Below are positions 34,135-43,550 of a stretch of DNA of 44,564 nt, piece by piece. The stretch lies in NCBI GenBank assembly GCA_009841145.1, contig VXMJ01000101.1, positions 1 through 44,564 of the forward strand. The letters run 5' to 3'. The notes under the pieces are model-generated. The model was not told the DNA's origin and did no database searches. It saw only the letters and a list, made by a program, of their open reading frames with translations. Positions within the stretch are counted from its first letter, which is position 1. Each line of letters begins with the position of its first letter. A program made the position numbers and the translations under genes. The stretch is from Caldilineaceae bacterium SB0661_bin_34. Its GTDB lineage: Bacteria; Chloroflexota; Anaerolineae; Caldilineales; Caldilineaceae.

Positions 34135-34239
34135 CTCATCCAGAGAAGTGGAGGGAATCGGCCCTGTGAAGCTTCGGCAACCCGTCCGCCACCGCCGGGC
34201 AGGGTGCTAATTCCGACAGAATTCGTTCTGGGAGATGAG
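34135..34239 (+). promoter_or_regulatory. SAM-I (S-box) riboswitch
   Basis: P1 is formed by CTCATC (34135-34140) and GATGAG (34234-34239). The core carries GGAGGGA, GGCCC, TGTGAAGC, CGGCAACC and GGTGCTAATTCC in the canonical order. P4 is the CAGAA-TTCG-TTCTG hairpin with a UUCG loop. It binds S-adenosylmethionine in the leader of metX. When SAM is bound P1 forms; when it is free, the 3' side of P1 is released to pair downstream (see the terminator). All conserved blocks of the S-box family are readable. Confidence 0.95.
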
Positions 34240-34267
34240 AGCGCGGTCCGTCCGGGACCCTCTTCAT

Positions 34268-34291
34268 CCCCCTTCCCACAGGGGGTTTTTT
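34268..34291 (+). terminator. SAM-responsive terminator; 3' arm also serves as metX Shine-Dalgarno
   Basis: CCCCC (34268-34272) pairs with GGGGG (34281-34285) and six T follow (34286-34291), ending one base before the metX ATG (34293). The alternative fold pairs GGGAGATGAGAG (34230-34241, 3' side of P1) with CCTCTTCATCCCCC (34259-34272) around an inner GGTCC/GGACC stem, which prevents the terminator. GGGGG is 7 bases before the ATG, so the terminator also hides the ribosome site. Confidence 0.88.
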
Positions 34292-34292
34292 G

Positions 34293-35486
34293 ATGCCAGC
34301 AACCGTAGCCCAGCCACCGCCTGCCGTTGCGCTCAATGGCAGATACCAGGGCGAGATCCAGGCCGAGGACCGGTTCCTGAGGTTCGGTCCCTTCCGATTC
34401 GCCTGCGGCGAGGAGTTGCCCGAGGTCGTCCTGGCCTACCAAACCTACGGCGAACTGAATGCGGACCGCAGCAACGCGATCCTGATTTGCCACGCGCTGA
34501 GTGGCAACCAGCATGCGGCCGGGCGCATGCCCGACCGTCCCACATCGCGGCCCTGGTGGGACGACTGTATCGGCCCTGGCAAGGCCTTCGACACCAACCG
34601 CTTCTTCGTGATTTGCAGCAACGTCCTGGGCAGTTGCTCCGGCTCCTCCGGACCGGCCGAGATCAATCCCGCCACGGGCCGGCACTGGGCCCTCGACTTC
34701 CCCATCGTGACCATTGCCGACATGGTGGAGGCGCAGGTCCGCCTGATCGACCATCTGGAAATCGAGAAGCTGCTCAGCGTGGCCGGCGGTTCCATGGGCG
34801 GCATGCAGGTCCTGCAGTGGGCCTCCCACCATCCCGACCGCTTGGTGAGCGCCATGCCGATTGCCACCACGGCGCGCCACAGCCCGATGCAGATTGCCTT
34901 CGATGCCGTCGGGCGTGAGGCAATTACGCGCGATCCGTACTGGCACGGCGGCGACTACTACGACCGGGCCGACAAGCCGGATGCCGGCCTGGCCGTGGCG
35001 CGCATGGTGGGCCATATCACCTATCTGTCCGAACAGTCCATGCACGAAAAGCAGTTCGGCGACCGGCTGAATCGGGACACCGACTCCGGCCGCACCGGCC
35101 GCGACTTCCTGAAACCAGAGTTCCAGGTGGAGAGCTACCTCCTGTACAACGGCCAGAAGTTTCCGGAACGCTTTGACGCCAACGCCTACCTTTATGTCAC
35201 CAAGGCCATGGACGATTTCGATCTGACCCAGGCCACGGGCCGGCTGGCAGACGCCTTCCGCCAGGCGGTCGACGTCAAATTTCTGGTGCTGAGCTTTACC
35301 AGCGATTGGCTTTACCCCAGCCACCAGAGCCGCGACCTGGTGCGGGCCCTGAACGCCCTGGGCATCACCGTCACCTATGTCGACATCGACAGCGTCTGGG
35401 GTCACGATGCCTTCCTCCTGGAGCCGGACAGGATGACCCGAATCCTGACCAACTACCTCAACGGGTTGGCCGCGGGCCAGGCCTAA
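34293..35486 (+). CDS. metX: Homoserine O-acyltransferase MetX
   Basis: The 397-residue alpha/beta-hydrolase-fold enzyme shows EVVLAYQTYGELNADRSNAILICHALSG (as adjacent segments). The nucleophile Ser167 is in AGGSMGGMQ, and the acid and His come near the end (WGHDAFLLE). It acylates homoserine for methionine synthesis. Acetyl- versus succinyl-transfer cannot be decided safely from motifs, though acetyl is the default for this family. It is the first gene behind a SAM-I riboswitch, which confirms a methionine role. The ATG follows immediately on the terminator T-run. metW follows after 12 bp. Confidence 0.95.
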   Translation: MPATVAQPPPAVALNGRYQGEIQAEDRFLRFGPFRFACGEELPEVVLAYQTYGELNADRSNAILICHALSGNQHAAGRMPDRPTSRPWWDDCIGPGKAFDTNRFFVICSNVLGSCSGSSGPAEINPATGRHWALDFPIVTIADMVEAQVRLIDHLEIEKLLSVAGGSMGGMQVLQWASHHPDRLVSAMPIATTARHSPMQIAFDAVGREAITRDPYWHGGDYYDRADKPDAGLAVARMVGHITYLSEQSMHEKQFGDRLNRDTDSGRTGRDFLKPEFQVESYLLYNGQKFPERFDANAYLYVTKAMDDFDLTQATGRLADAFRQAVDVKFLVLSFTSDWLYPSHQSRDLVRALNALGITVTYVDIDSVWGHDAFLLEPDRMTRILTNYLNGLAAGQA

Positions 35487-35498
35487 ACTGCCCTTCGC

Positions 35499-36110
35499 AT
35501 GCACAACGTACAGGCCCGGCCCGACCTGACGGCCATCGCCGAACTGGTGACCGAGGGAAGCCGAGTGCTCGACCTGGGCTGCGGCACGGGCGATTTGCTG
35601 GCCTACCTGATTGAGGCCAAGTCCGTCCGGGGAACCGGCATCGAACTGCACGAGGAGGCCGTGATGGACTGCGTCGGCAAGGGCCTGACCGTGGTCCAGG
35701 GCAACCTCAACGACGGCCTGGAGGACTATCCGGACCAGTCCGTGGACTACGTGATCCTGAGCCAGACCCTGCACTACCTCAATCGGCCGGTCCGGGTCCT
35801 GCAGGAGATGATGCGGGTGGGGCGACAGGTGGTTGTCAGCCTGCCCAACTGGGGCCATTGGCGAGCCCGGCTTGACCTGGTGTTGAAGGGCCGCATGCCG
35901 GAAGCCCCCATTCTTCCCGAGCCTTGGCACGGGGCTCGACGCTGGCAGGCGATTACCATCGCAGACTTCCTGGAGTTCTGCCTGATTGAACGAATCCAGG
36001 TGGTCGACTCGGTTTTCCTGGCCGGGCCGCGGGCGGTGAAGAATCCCGCAACGGCCAAGTGGCGAGCCACCACCGGCGTCTTTGTGTTGCAAGCGCCGCA
36101 CACCCGTTGA
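35499..36110 (+). CDS. metW: MetW, methionine-biosynthesis methyltransferase-like protein
   Basis: The 203-residue class I SAM-dependent methyltransferase fold has VLDLGCGTGDLLAYL (motif I), GIELHEEAV, then DYVILSQTLHYLNRP, and SLPNWGHWRARLDL. LPNWGHW is characteristic of MetW. metX and metW are commonly adjacent, and MetW is thought to support or activate MetX. The spacing to metX is 12 bp and to lysC 42 bp, in line with one transcript. Confidence 0.92.
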   Translation: MHNVQARPDLTAIAELVTEGSRVLDLGCGTGDLLAYLIEAKSVRGTGIELHEEAVMDCVGKGLTVVQGNLNDGLEDYPDQSVDYVILSQTLHYLNRPVRVLQEMMRVGRQVVVSLPNWGHWRARLDLVLKGRMPEAPILPEPWHGARRWQAITIADFLEFCLIERIQVVDSVFLAGPRAVKNPATAKWRATTGVFVLQAPHTR

Positions 36111-36152
36111 GCGGGCATCCGACCCGCGCCATTCCCCCGCGGAGACCTGGGC

Positions 36153-37577
36153 ATGATTGTGATGAAATTCGGCGGCACGTCCGTCGGCAGTGTGGAGGCC
36201 CTGCGACAGGTGGCCTCCATCGTGGGCAGGGAACTGGACGCCCAGGAACCGCGCCCGGGTGTGGTGGTGGTCACCAGCGCCATGAGCGGCGTGACGGATT
36301 TGCTGTCCAACGCGGCCCAGGCCGCGGCCCACACCGACCACGACCAGACCGAAGCCACCTGCAACCTTCTGCGCACCCAACATGCGGAGGTGACGGAAGT
36401 ACTCGTCGACGATGCCGACGCGCGCTGGCGTCTCACCGAGGATCTGGAGGAAACCCTCCGCCAGTTGCGGAGGGTCCTGGACAGCATTGCCGTGCTGGGC
36501 GAGCTGACGCCCCGCGGCAACGACTGGATCTGCGGCACGGGTGAACAGGTGATGGCCCCGCTGCTGACCGAGGTGCTGAAGTCCGCCGGCATTTCGGCAG
36601 TGCACGCCAACGCCCGTTCCCTCATTGTGACCGACGACAACTTCGGCGCGGCGGAACCCTTGGTCAGCGAGACCGAATCACGCTGCCAAACACAGTTGAC
36701 ACCCCTGTTGGCACAGGGCAGGGCAGTGGTCACCAGCGGCTTCATCGGCTCCACGTTTGACGGGCTCCACACGACGCTGGGCCGGGGCGGGTCGGACTAC
36801 TCGGCAGCCATTCTGGGAGCGGCCCTGGATGCCGACGAAATCCAAATCTGGACCGATGTCAGCGGAGTCAAGACCGCTGATCCCAAGGTGGTGCCGGACG
36901 CGCGCTCGCTGCGTGAAATCACGTTTCCGGAGATTGCGGAACTGGCCTACTACGGTGCCCGCGTAATCCATCCCAAGACCGTGCGGCCCGCCATCCGCAA
37001 GGGCATCGGACTGCGGGTTCTCAATACGTTCGAGCCGGACCATGTCGGCACCCGGGTCGTTGCAGACGAACACCGTGCCAAACAGGCCGGGATCAAGGCG
37101 ATTTCGGCCATCCGGGACATGAACATGATCATGATCGAAGGGCGCGGCATGATCGGCGTGCCGGGCATCGCGGCCCGGGCCTTCCGCGCCGTCTCGGACG
37201 TGAACGCCAACGTGCTCATGATCAGCCAAAGTTCCAGCGAGCAGAGCATCTGCTTCGTGGTTCCGGACGATTCGGCCGACATGGTGATCAACGCCCTGCG
37301 CCGGGAGTTCTCAATGGAGCTGGACCGCGGCTACATCGAACGCATCGACGGTGATCCCGACATCGTCATCGTGGCTGCCGTGGGCCATGCCATCCGCCAT
37401 ACGCCGGGCATTGCGGCCCGGGTCTTCTCGGCCCTGGGCGATGCCCGGATCAACGTCGTGTCCATTGCACAGGGCGCCAGCGACAACATGATCAGCCTAG
37501 TGGTGGTGCGGGATGCCGCCGACGCCGCGGTCAACGCCCTGCACCGAGCCTTCAACCTGGCACGGCCGACCAACTGA
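36153..37577 (+). CDS. lysC: Aspartokinase with C-terminal ACT domains
   Basis: The 474-residue protein begins with the aspartokinase signature MKFGGTSVG. The kinase domain continues with VTSGFIGSTFDG, TTLGRGGSDYSAAILGAAL and the WTDVSGV-type loop (IWTDVSGVKTADPKVV). From about residue 315 two ACT modules occur (ISAIRDMNMIMIEGRGMIG, and IVAAVGHAIRHTPGIAARVFSALGDARINV as adjacent pieces), which should bind an end-product amino acid such as lysine or threonine. The kinase commits aspartate to the Asp-family pathway. Its place behind metXW puts it under SAM control. Confidence 0.93.
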   Translation: MIVMKFGGTSVGSVEALRQVASIVGRELDAQEPRPGVVVVTSAMSGVTDLLSNAAQAAAHTDHDQTEATCNLLRTQHAEVTEVLVDDADARWRLTEDLEETLRQLRRVLDSIAVLGELTPRGNDWICGTGEQVMAPLLTEVLKSAGISAVHANARSLIVTDDNFGAAEPLVSETESRCQTQLTPLLAQGRAVVTSGFIGSTFDGLHTTLGRGGSDYSAAILGAALDADEIQIWTDVSGVKTADPKVVPDARSLREITFPEIAELAYYGARVIHPKTVRPAIRKGIGLRVLNTFEPDHVGTRVVADEHRAKQAGIKAISAIRDMNMIMIEGRGMIGVPGIAARAFRAVSDVNANVLMISQSSSEQSICFVVPDDSADMVINALRREFSMELDRGYIERIDGDPDIVIVAAVGHAIRHTPGIAARVFSALGDARINVVSIAQGASDNMISLVVVRDAADAAVNALHRAFNLARPTN

Positions 37578-37681
37578 TCACCCCGGCAATCCGTCCCGGA
37601 CACGCACATCCGACGGCATTTTCCTGACCGAATCCGGTCCGAATCCCTTCGCGGAGGACTGGATTCCGACGGTGTTTGCTG

Positions 37682-37690
37682 TGCTAGAAT
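37682..37690 (+). promoter_or_regulatory. Extended -10 promoter ahead of hom
   Basis: TGC followed by TAGAAT (37685-37690) is 38 bp before the hom start, in the 150-bp gap between lysC and hom. No strong -35 is seen. It may provide SAM-independent transcription of hom and the genes after it. Confidence 0.45.
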
Positions 37691-37727
37691 CCGCGTTTAT
37701 CCCGAGGAGACGGATTCACCAGATTTC

Positions 37728-38831
37728 ATGGTTGATGTTCCCGTCGTTGTGCTGGGGTTGGGTAGCGTTGGTCGTTCTTTCGTCTCCCAGATTCTGAGCC
37801 AACGCGCCTTTCACGATCGCCACTACGGCCTGCGCCTGTCCATCCGCGCCGTCGGCGACAGCCAAGGACTGGTTTCCACCGGGGACGGTGGCTTTCCGGA
37901 CACCGAGCTGGCGGCCATCCTGAAGCACAAGGCCGCCGGCCGGCCGTTGACCGAATGGGCCGGCGGCAGTGCCTGTAATTCGCCCTTGGCGGCGGCACAA
38001 CAGGGGACCGCCCCGGGATCCGTGGTGGTGGACTGTTCGGCGGCCGACGCGACGGCCGACGCCCTGCAGTGGGCATTGGAGGCGGGCCACCGCATTGTCC
38101 TGGCCAACAAGAAACCACTGACCCAGGACCTGACCGTCTGGGACCGGTTGACCCACACGCCCAAAGGAACCTGGAATCTGGGACGCAGCCGATGGGAGAC
38201 CACCGTGGGTTCGGGACTGCCGGTTGTGGCCACCTTGCACCGCCTGGTTGCCAGCGGAGATTCCGTGACCTCGGTGGAGGGGGCCCTCTCCGGCACTCTC
38301 GGTTATGTCATGACCGGGCTGCAGGAAGGCAAGGCCTTCAGCGAAGTCGTGACCGAGGCCAAGGCATCGGGCTACACCGAACCGGACCCCAGGGACGACC
38401 TGGGAGGTGTGGATGTGGCCCGCAAGGCCCTGATCCTGGCGCGCGGCATGGGCCTGGGCCTTTCGCTGGCGGATGTCGAGATTGAAAGCCTGTATCCCGA
38501 GGAGGTTGCGGACTTGACCGTGGACGAGTTCATGAAGGCGTTGCCTACCCTGAACCAAGGCTTCCAGAGCCACTGCGCAGCCGCGGCCCGGCGGAATGCC
38601 TGCCTGCGCTATGTGGCCTCGGTGTCGGCGGATGCCGTGCGGGTCGGCCCGCAGGAAGTGCCGTTGGACAGTCCTTTGGGACAGCTTCAGGGCACGGACA
38701 ACCTGGTCCAGTTTCGCAGCGGCTGGTACAACCCCCAGCCCCTGGTCCTCCAGGGACGGGGGGCCGGGGTGGACGCCACTGCAGCCGGCGTTCTGAGCGA
38801 TGTTGTCGACTTGGCCTTCGCCCATCCATGA
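37728..38831 (+). CDS. hom: Homoserine dehydrogenase
   Basis: The 367-residue protein has the NAD(P)-binding start VVVLGLGSVGRSFV. The central homoserine dehydrogenase blocks are VLANKKPLTQDL, then SGLPVVATLHRLVASGD, EGALSGTLGYVM and EPDPRDDLGGVDVARKALILAR. No C-terminal ACT domain follows, so feedback by threonine is not expected from this chain. It converts aspartate semialdehyde to homoserine. The ATGA at 38828-38831 joins its stop to the first possible asd start. Confidence 0.92.
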   Translation: MVDVPVVVLGLGSVGRSFVSQILSQRAFHDRHYGLRLSIRAVGDSQGLVSTGDGGFPDTELAAILKHKAAGRPLTEWAGGSACNSPLAAAQQGTAPGSVVVDCSAADATADALQWALEAGHRIVLANKKPLTQDLTVWDRLTHTPKGTWNLGRSRWETTVGSGLPVVATLHRLVASGDSVTSVEGALSGTLGYVMTGLQEGKAFSEVVTEAKASGYTEPDPRDDLGGVDVARKALILARGMGLGLSLADVEIESLYPEEVADLTVDEFMKALPTLNQGFQSHCAAAARRNACLRYVASVSADAVRVGPQEVPLDSPLGQLQGTDNLVQFRSGWYNPQPLVLQGRGAGVDATAAGVLSDVVDLAFAHP

Positions 38832-39985
38832 TCGTTCCCAATCGATCGGAGTTAGACCTGTTGCAAGCAATGAACGAGCGGATTAACGTAGGTGTCCTGG
38901 GCGCCACCGGCGCTGTCGGGCAGCGGTTCGTGTCGCTGCTGGACAAGCATCCCTGGTTCCGTCTGACCGCGGTCTGTGCCTCGGAGCGCAGCGCGGGCAA
39001 ACCGTACGCCGAAGCCTGTACCTGGATACTGCGCGATCCGATGCCGGAGGCCGTCCGCGGCATGGTGGTGCAGCCGGTCGAACCCGGCATCGAATGCACA
39101 ATCGTGTTCAGCGGCCTGCCGACCGACCAGGCCCGCACGGCCGAGAGGGCCTTCGCCCAGGCGGGTTACGGCGTCTACAGCAATGCCGGTGCCTACCGCT
39201 ATGCGGACGATGTACCCCTGCTCATCCCCGAAGTCAACCCGGACCACATCGGCCTGATCCCTATCCAGCAGCGGCAGCGCGGCTGGAGCGGCTACATCGT
39301 CACCAACGCCAACTGCACCACCACCCACTTGGTCTCCGCGTTGCACCCCCTGCACGAACGCTTCGGCATCTCCCGCTTGTTCGTCTGCACCATGCAGGCC
39401 ATATCCGGAGCGGGTTACCCCGGGGTCCCCAGCATGGACATCCTGGACAACATCGTGCCGTACATTGCCGACGAGGAAACCAAGGTCGAGGAAAAGGAAC
39501 CGCACAAGCTGCTGGGACACTTCGACGGCGAGCGGATCATCCCCCCGGACTTTCGGATTTCGGCGCATTGCAACCGCGTGGCCACGCGCAACGGCCATCT
39601 GGAGGCCATCAGCGTGGAATTCGACATCAAGCCCACCGCCGAGGAAATCCTGGAGACCTGGCGGGACTACCATCCGCTTCCACAGCAGTTGCGGCTGCCG
39701 TCGGCGCCGGACAAAGCCATCATCTATCGGGAGGCCGAGGACCGCCCCCAGCCGCGGCTGGATCGGCTGGCGGGATCCGTACCGGGCATGGCCACGGTGA
39801 CCGGACGTCTGCGCCCCGATCCGCTGTTCGACTTCAAGTTCCTGACCCTGGGCCACAACACCATCCGCGGCGCGGCGGGTGGCAGCCTGCTCAACGCCGA
39901 GTTGATGCACTCGTGGCACCCGGACGCCGACTCCCTGGTAGCCGCCAACGGCGCGGTTCCGTGCGCTGTCCCCACATCCACATAG
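38828..39985 (+). CDS. asd: Aspartate-semialdehyde dehydrogenase
   Basis: The protein has 385 residues from the ATGA overlap, or 371 from ATG 38870 just before NVGVLGATGAVGQRF. The catalytic Cys is in TNANCTTTHL and the substrate-binding His and Arg in AHCNRVATRNGH. The loop spacing and length match the fungal/archaeal-type branch rather than the E. coli type. It reduces aspartyl phosphate to the semialdehyde. Together with lysC and hom it completes aspartate to homoserine in one block. Confidence 0.93.
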   Translation: MIVPNRSELDLLQAMNERINVGVLGATGAVGQRFVSLLDKHPWFRLTAVCASERSAGKPYAEACTWILRDPMPEAVRGMVVQPVEPGIECTIVFSGLPTDQARTAERAFAQAGYGVYSNAGAYRYADDVPLLIPEVNPDHIGLIPIQQRQRGWSGYIVTNANCTTTHLVSALHPLHERFGISRLFVCTMQAISGAGYPGVPSMDILDNIVPYIADEETKVEEKEPHKLLGHFDGERIIPPDFRISAHCNRVATRNGHLEAISVEFDIKPTAEEILETWRDYHPLPQQLRLPSAPDKAIIYREAEDRPQPRLDRLAGSVPGMATVTGRLRPDPLFDFKFLTLGHNTIRGAAGGSLLNAELMHSWHPDADSLVAANGAVPCAVPTST

Positions 39986-40004
39986 CCAAGGCAAGGACCC
40001 CAGC

Positions 40005-41180
40005 TTGACCACCTCAATCACCACACCGGACTACGCTGTCCACGGCTTGGTCAGTCTTGCCGAATTCCTGGAGGACCGGGTCGTCTTCCGCGATTTGCAG
40101 CCGGTTGACCGCCGCTACCAGGGATTTATCCAGTGCGCCCGCGACTTCGCCTTGGATCCGAGCGACATCCCGCGCAAGACCGACCCGGACTACAACAAGG
40201 TTGCGGTCTGGATCGTGGACCACATGCAGGAGCAGCGCTCCGACACCGAAATCCAGGAGCTTCTGTTCGTCGGCGACACACGCGGTTCCGATCTGGTCGC
40301 GTTTGAAAAGATGATCACCTATGCCGACTGGAAAGGTTCCTGTTTCATCGGCGACGAGGTGGTGCACGAAGAGCCCGAGCTCAGGTGGGAAATCCATCCC
40401 CTGCTGGTGTCCGCCAACCGCTGGTCGCTATTGGCGGAATGGATCGAGGGTTTGGCCGAGGCGAGGATGGCCATGGACAGCCGCACCGCCGTCATTGTGG
40501 ACATCGACAAGACGGCCATCGGGGCCCAGGGCCGCAACCATCAGGTCATCAATGATGCCCGCGTGATGAGTCTGCGCAAATCCCTGGAAGTCCACATGTC
40601 GGCCAATTTCGACTTCCAGAACTTCCGCCGGGTCTACGACCAGATCAGCCGTCCCGAGTTCCAGGGCCTGACGGTGGACAACGAGGACTACATCATCTAC
40701 ATCTGTTTGATGATCATGGGCGGTGTCACCAACATCAAGGAGATCGGCGATCTGGTAGCCCAACGGATGTCGTTCCTCCATCTGGTGCGCTGGATTTCGA
40801 CCAAGACGGACAAGCCCCTGGTCATGCAGTTGCGACAGCTTCACGACCAGTACCAGATGTGCACGCGGACCGGCGACCGCACGCCGTTCAAGCAGTTTCG
40901 GAGACAGGAGTTCCTGGAAACCACCGGCCGCATGGGCATTCACAGCAGCCCCATGGCGGCCGCCAAGCGGCTCGAAACGGAAATCTGCATCACGCAGGAA
41001 GTCCGCGAGCTGTGCGACTGGCTCAACGAGCGCGGCTGCCTTCTGTTGGCCATGAGCGACAAGCCCAAGGAGGCCTCCATGCCGCACCAGCGCTGGCACA
41101 AGGGCATGCTGCCGGTACATCGTACGCCCACCCATGCGGTGGGCACCAGCATCAGGGAACGGCTGGATGCCCTGAACTGA
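40005..41180 (+). CDS. HAD-like hydrolase with apparently circularly permuted motif order
   Basis: The 391-residue frame starts at TTG 40005, behind an AAGGAC site. No exact family is recognised. Motifs of haloacid-dehalogenase phosphatases are readable in changed order. A motif III-like Lys (RKTDPDYNK, about residue 58) and motif IV (LLFVGDTRGSD, Asp91 and Asp96) come first. Motif I (AVIVDIDKTAIG, Asp166/Asp168) follows, then about 180 residues that could be a cap, and finally motif II (LLLAMSDKP, Ser351). The usual order is I-cap-II-III-IV. It sits 19 bp after asd in the same strand. A phosphatase role linked to amino-acid metabolism is inference. Confidence 0.72.
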   Translation: MTTSITTPDYAVHGLVSLAEFLEDRVVFRDLQPVDRRYQGFIQCARDFALDPSDIPRKTDPDYNKVAVWIVDHMQEQRSDTEIQELLFVGDTRGSDLVAFEKMITYADWKGSCFIGDEVVHEEPELRWEIHPLLVSANRWSLLAEWIEGLAEARMAMDSRTAVIVDIDKTAIGAQGRNHQVINDARVMSLRKSLEVHMSANFDFQNFRRVYDQISRPEFQGLTVDNEDYIIYICLMIMGGVTNIKEIGDLVAQRMSFLHLVRWISTKTDKPLVMQLRQLHDQYQMCTRTGDRTPFKQFRRQEFLETTGRMGIHSSPMAAAKRLETEICITQEVRELCDWLNERGCLLLAMSDKPKEASMPHQRWHKGMLPVHRTPTHAVGTSIRERLDALN

Positions 41181-41444
41181 CGGATCAATGCGCATCTCGT
41201 CCCTGAGAATAGCCATGGCATCGACAGGACGCGACCCGGTTGCAACCCACCACGGACAAAGCCCTTGCGAGGTCGCGGGGGCAGCCTCCATGTCCCCGCC
41301 ATCCGGGTACGGTCCCGGCTGTGCGGGGATGCTCGCGGGGTGCGCCCGGCCTCTCACATCCCTATGCGGATGGCATACGCTCACGCGCCGTTCCGCCACC
41401 ATGCCTTATGCTGAACCATCCAGAGCCTTGATCACCGCCACTTT

Positions 41445-43325
41445 ATGACCAACAACCCGGAAGGTGGCTCCGGCCCCCGCAACCGTCCCCCTCAAAAATG
41501 GTCCGATCTCCTGTCTCAGGGATGGGTCTGGATCCTGCTGGTCATTGTGGGGGTGGTGGCCGTGCGGCTCCTGGTCTTCAATACGTCCCGAAACGACACG
41601 ATTGGCCTTAACCGCGTGGCGGAACTGGCGAGTACGGGCAGGCTGGTCGGCATTGATGTCGAGGGCGACGCCATCGCGGTGCGCCTCAACAACGACAACG
41701 TGTTGCGCTCCCGCAAGGAGATGGAGACCAGCATCTACGACAGTCTGGCCAACCTCGGGGTGAATCCCGAGATCCTCAACTCCCTGAACATCACTTTCCG
41801 CAATCCGCCCCGGTTCGCGGCCATTCTGAGCGGGTTCCTAATCATCCTGCCCATGCTGATCATCCTGGGCTTTTTCCTGTTCATCATGCGCCAAAGCGGG
41901 GCCGGCCCCAACCGTGCGCTGCAATTCGGCCGGAGCCGCGCCAAGAAGGTTGAACCGGAGCACCACACCAACATCACCTTCGACGACGCGGCCGGCCTGG
42001 TTGAGGCCAAGCAGGAACTGCAGGAAGTGGTGGAGTTCCTGAACGAACCGGCCAAGTTTGAGGAACTGGGAGCCCGCATCCCCAAGGGGGTCCTGATGGT
42101 GGGATCGCCCGGCACCGGCAAGACCCTGCTGGCCAAGGCGGTGGCCGGCGAGGCCGGCGTGCCGTTCTTCTCCAGTTCCGGCTCAGAGTTTGTGGAGATG
42201 TTCGTGGGCGTCGGCGCCAGCCGAGTCCGGGACCTTTTCAAGCAGGCCAAGGAACAGGCTCCCTGCATCGTCTTCATCGACGAGATTGACGCCGTCGGCC
42301 GACACCGGGGCGCCGGCATGGGAGGCGGCAACGACGAACGGGAGCAGACCCTCAACCAAATTCTGGTGGAGATGGACGGGTTCGAAAGCGGCACCAACGT
42401 GATCGTCATTGCCGCCACCAATCGACCCGACATCCTGGACCCGGCCCTGCTGCGGCCCGGCCGTTTCGACCGCAAGGTGGTGGTCGACCTGCCCGAGCGG
42501 CATGAACGGCACGCCATTCTGGATGTCCACGCGCGCGGCAAGCCGCTCTCGGAGGATACGGACCTGGAGGCCATTGCGGCCCAAACCCCGGGCCTGGCGG
42601 GGGCGGACCTGGAAAATCTGATGAACGAGGCCGCCATCCTGGCCGCGCGCAAGGATCAGAACTCCATCACCATGCAAAACCTGGTGGAAGCCATCGAACG
42701 GGTCATGGCCGGTCCCGCCCGCAAGAGTCGGGTCATAACGGAGAAGGAGCGCCGCTACGTGGCCTACCACGAGGCCGGCCACGCGATCGTGATGGCCCTG
42801 CTGGACCTCGCCGACAATGTCGGCAAGGTTTCCGTCATCAGCCGCGGACAGGCGCTGGGCTACGTCATGCCGCTTCCCAACGAGGAGAAGAACCTGCTCA
42901 GCGTCTCGGACTTCGAGGCACAGCTGTCGGCTCTGCTGGGCGGGCGCGCCGCCGAGGAGCTTGTGTTCGAGGACATCACGACCGGCGCGGAGAACGACCT
43001 GGAACGGGTGACCCAGATTGCCCAGAGCATGATCACTCGCTACGGCATGAATGAATCCCTGGGGCCCATGCAGCTGAACCAGGGCGAACACAACCCGTTC
43101 ATGGGCATGGAGATCGGGGAGCAGCGACAGTACAGCGAGGCGGTGGCCCGGAAAATCGACAAGGAGGTGCGCGCCCTTGTCGATCGCGCCTACGCACACA
43201 CCCTCGATCTGCTGAAGGACAACATGGCGAACCTGAAGCTTGTGGCCGAAACCCTGCTGGAACGCGAGGTTCTCGAGCGGGAAGACTTCGAGGAGCTGCT
43301 GGGATTAACCCCTGCCTCCGCCTGA
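41445..43325 (+). CDS. ftsH: FtsH ATP-dependent zinc metalloprotease
   Basis: The 626-residue protein has two N-terminal membrane spans (about 27-45 and 125-148) around a small external domain. The AAA module has Walker A GSPGTGKT (220-227), Walker [13 protein letters not shown] and the second region of homology [19 protein letters not shown]. The zinc site HEAGH is at 442-446, with the third acidic ligand expected in the [10 protein letters not shown] region. It degrades damaged or regulatory membrane and soluble proteins. Length and motifs are normal. A 264-bp gap separates it from the HAD-like gene, so it probably has its own promoter. Confidence 0.96.
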   Translation: MTNNPEGGSGPRNRPPQKWSDLLSQGWVWILLVIVGVVAVRLLVFNTSRNDTIGLNRVAELASTGRLVGIDVEGDAIAVRLNNDNVLRSRKEMETSIYDSLANLGVNPEILNSLNITFRNPPRFAAILSGFLIILPMLIILGFFLFIMRQSGAGPNRALQFGRSRAKKVEPEHHTNITFDDAAGLVEAKQELQEVVEFLNEPAKFEELGARIPKGVLMVGSPGTGKTLLAKAVAGEAGVPFFSSSGSEFVEMFVGVGASRVRDLFKQAKEQAPCIVFIDEIDAVGRHRGAGMGGGNDEREQTLNQILVEMDGFESGTNVIVIAATNRPDILDPALLRPGRFDRKVVVDLPERHERHAILDVHARGKPLSEDTDLEAIAAQTPGLAGADLENLMNEAAILAARKDQNSITMQNLVEAIERVMAGPARKSRVITEKERRYVAYHEAGHAIVMALLDLADNVGKVSVISRGQALGYVMPLPNEEKNLLSVSDFEAQLSALLGGRAAEELVFEDITTGAENDLERVTQIAQSMITRYGMNESLGPMQLNQGEHNPFMGMEIGEQRQYSEAVARKIDKEVRALVDRAYAHTLDLLKDNMANLKLVAETLLEREVLEREDFEELLGLTPASA

Positions 43326-43550
43326 TCCCCGGTGGTGGGCAAGGTTGGCCAGTTTGGATTCCGTCCCTTCGGTTTCCGACGCATCACCGCAGCGAGATCC
43401 GCACGTGTAGGTTCGGGGCCGGTGTCAACCCGCCGCCGGTGCCAAAGGGACCGGCCTTCATCCGGCATCGCCTTGATGGTCCTTGCCGCGACCACGGTTG
43501 GGCCAAGCCAATACCAATCCTGCCTGAAATTTTTCACATCCGGATTTTCC

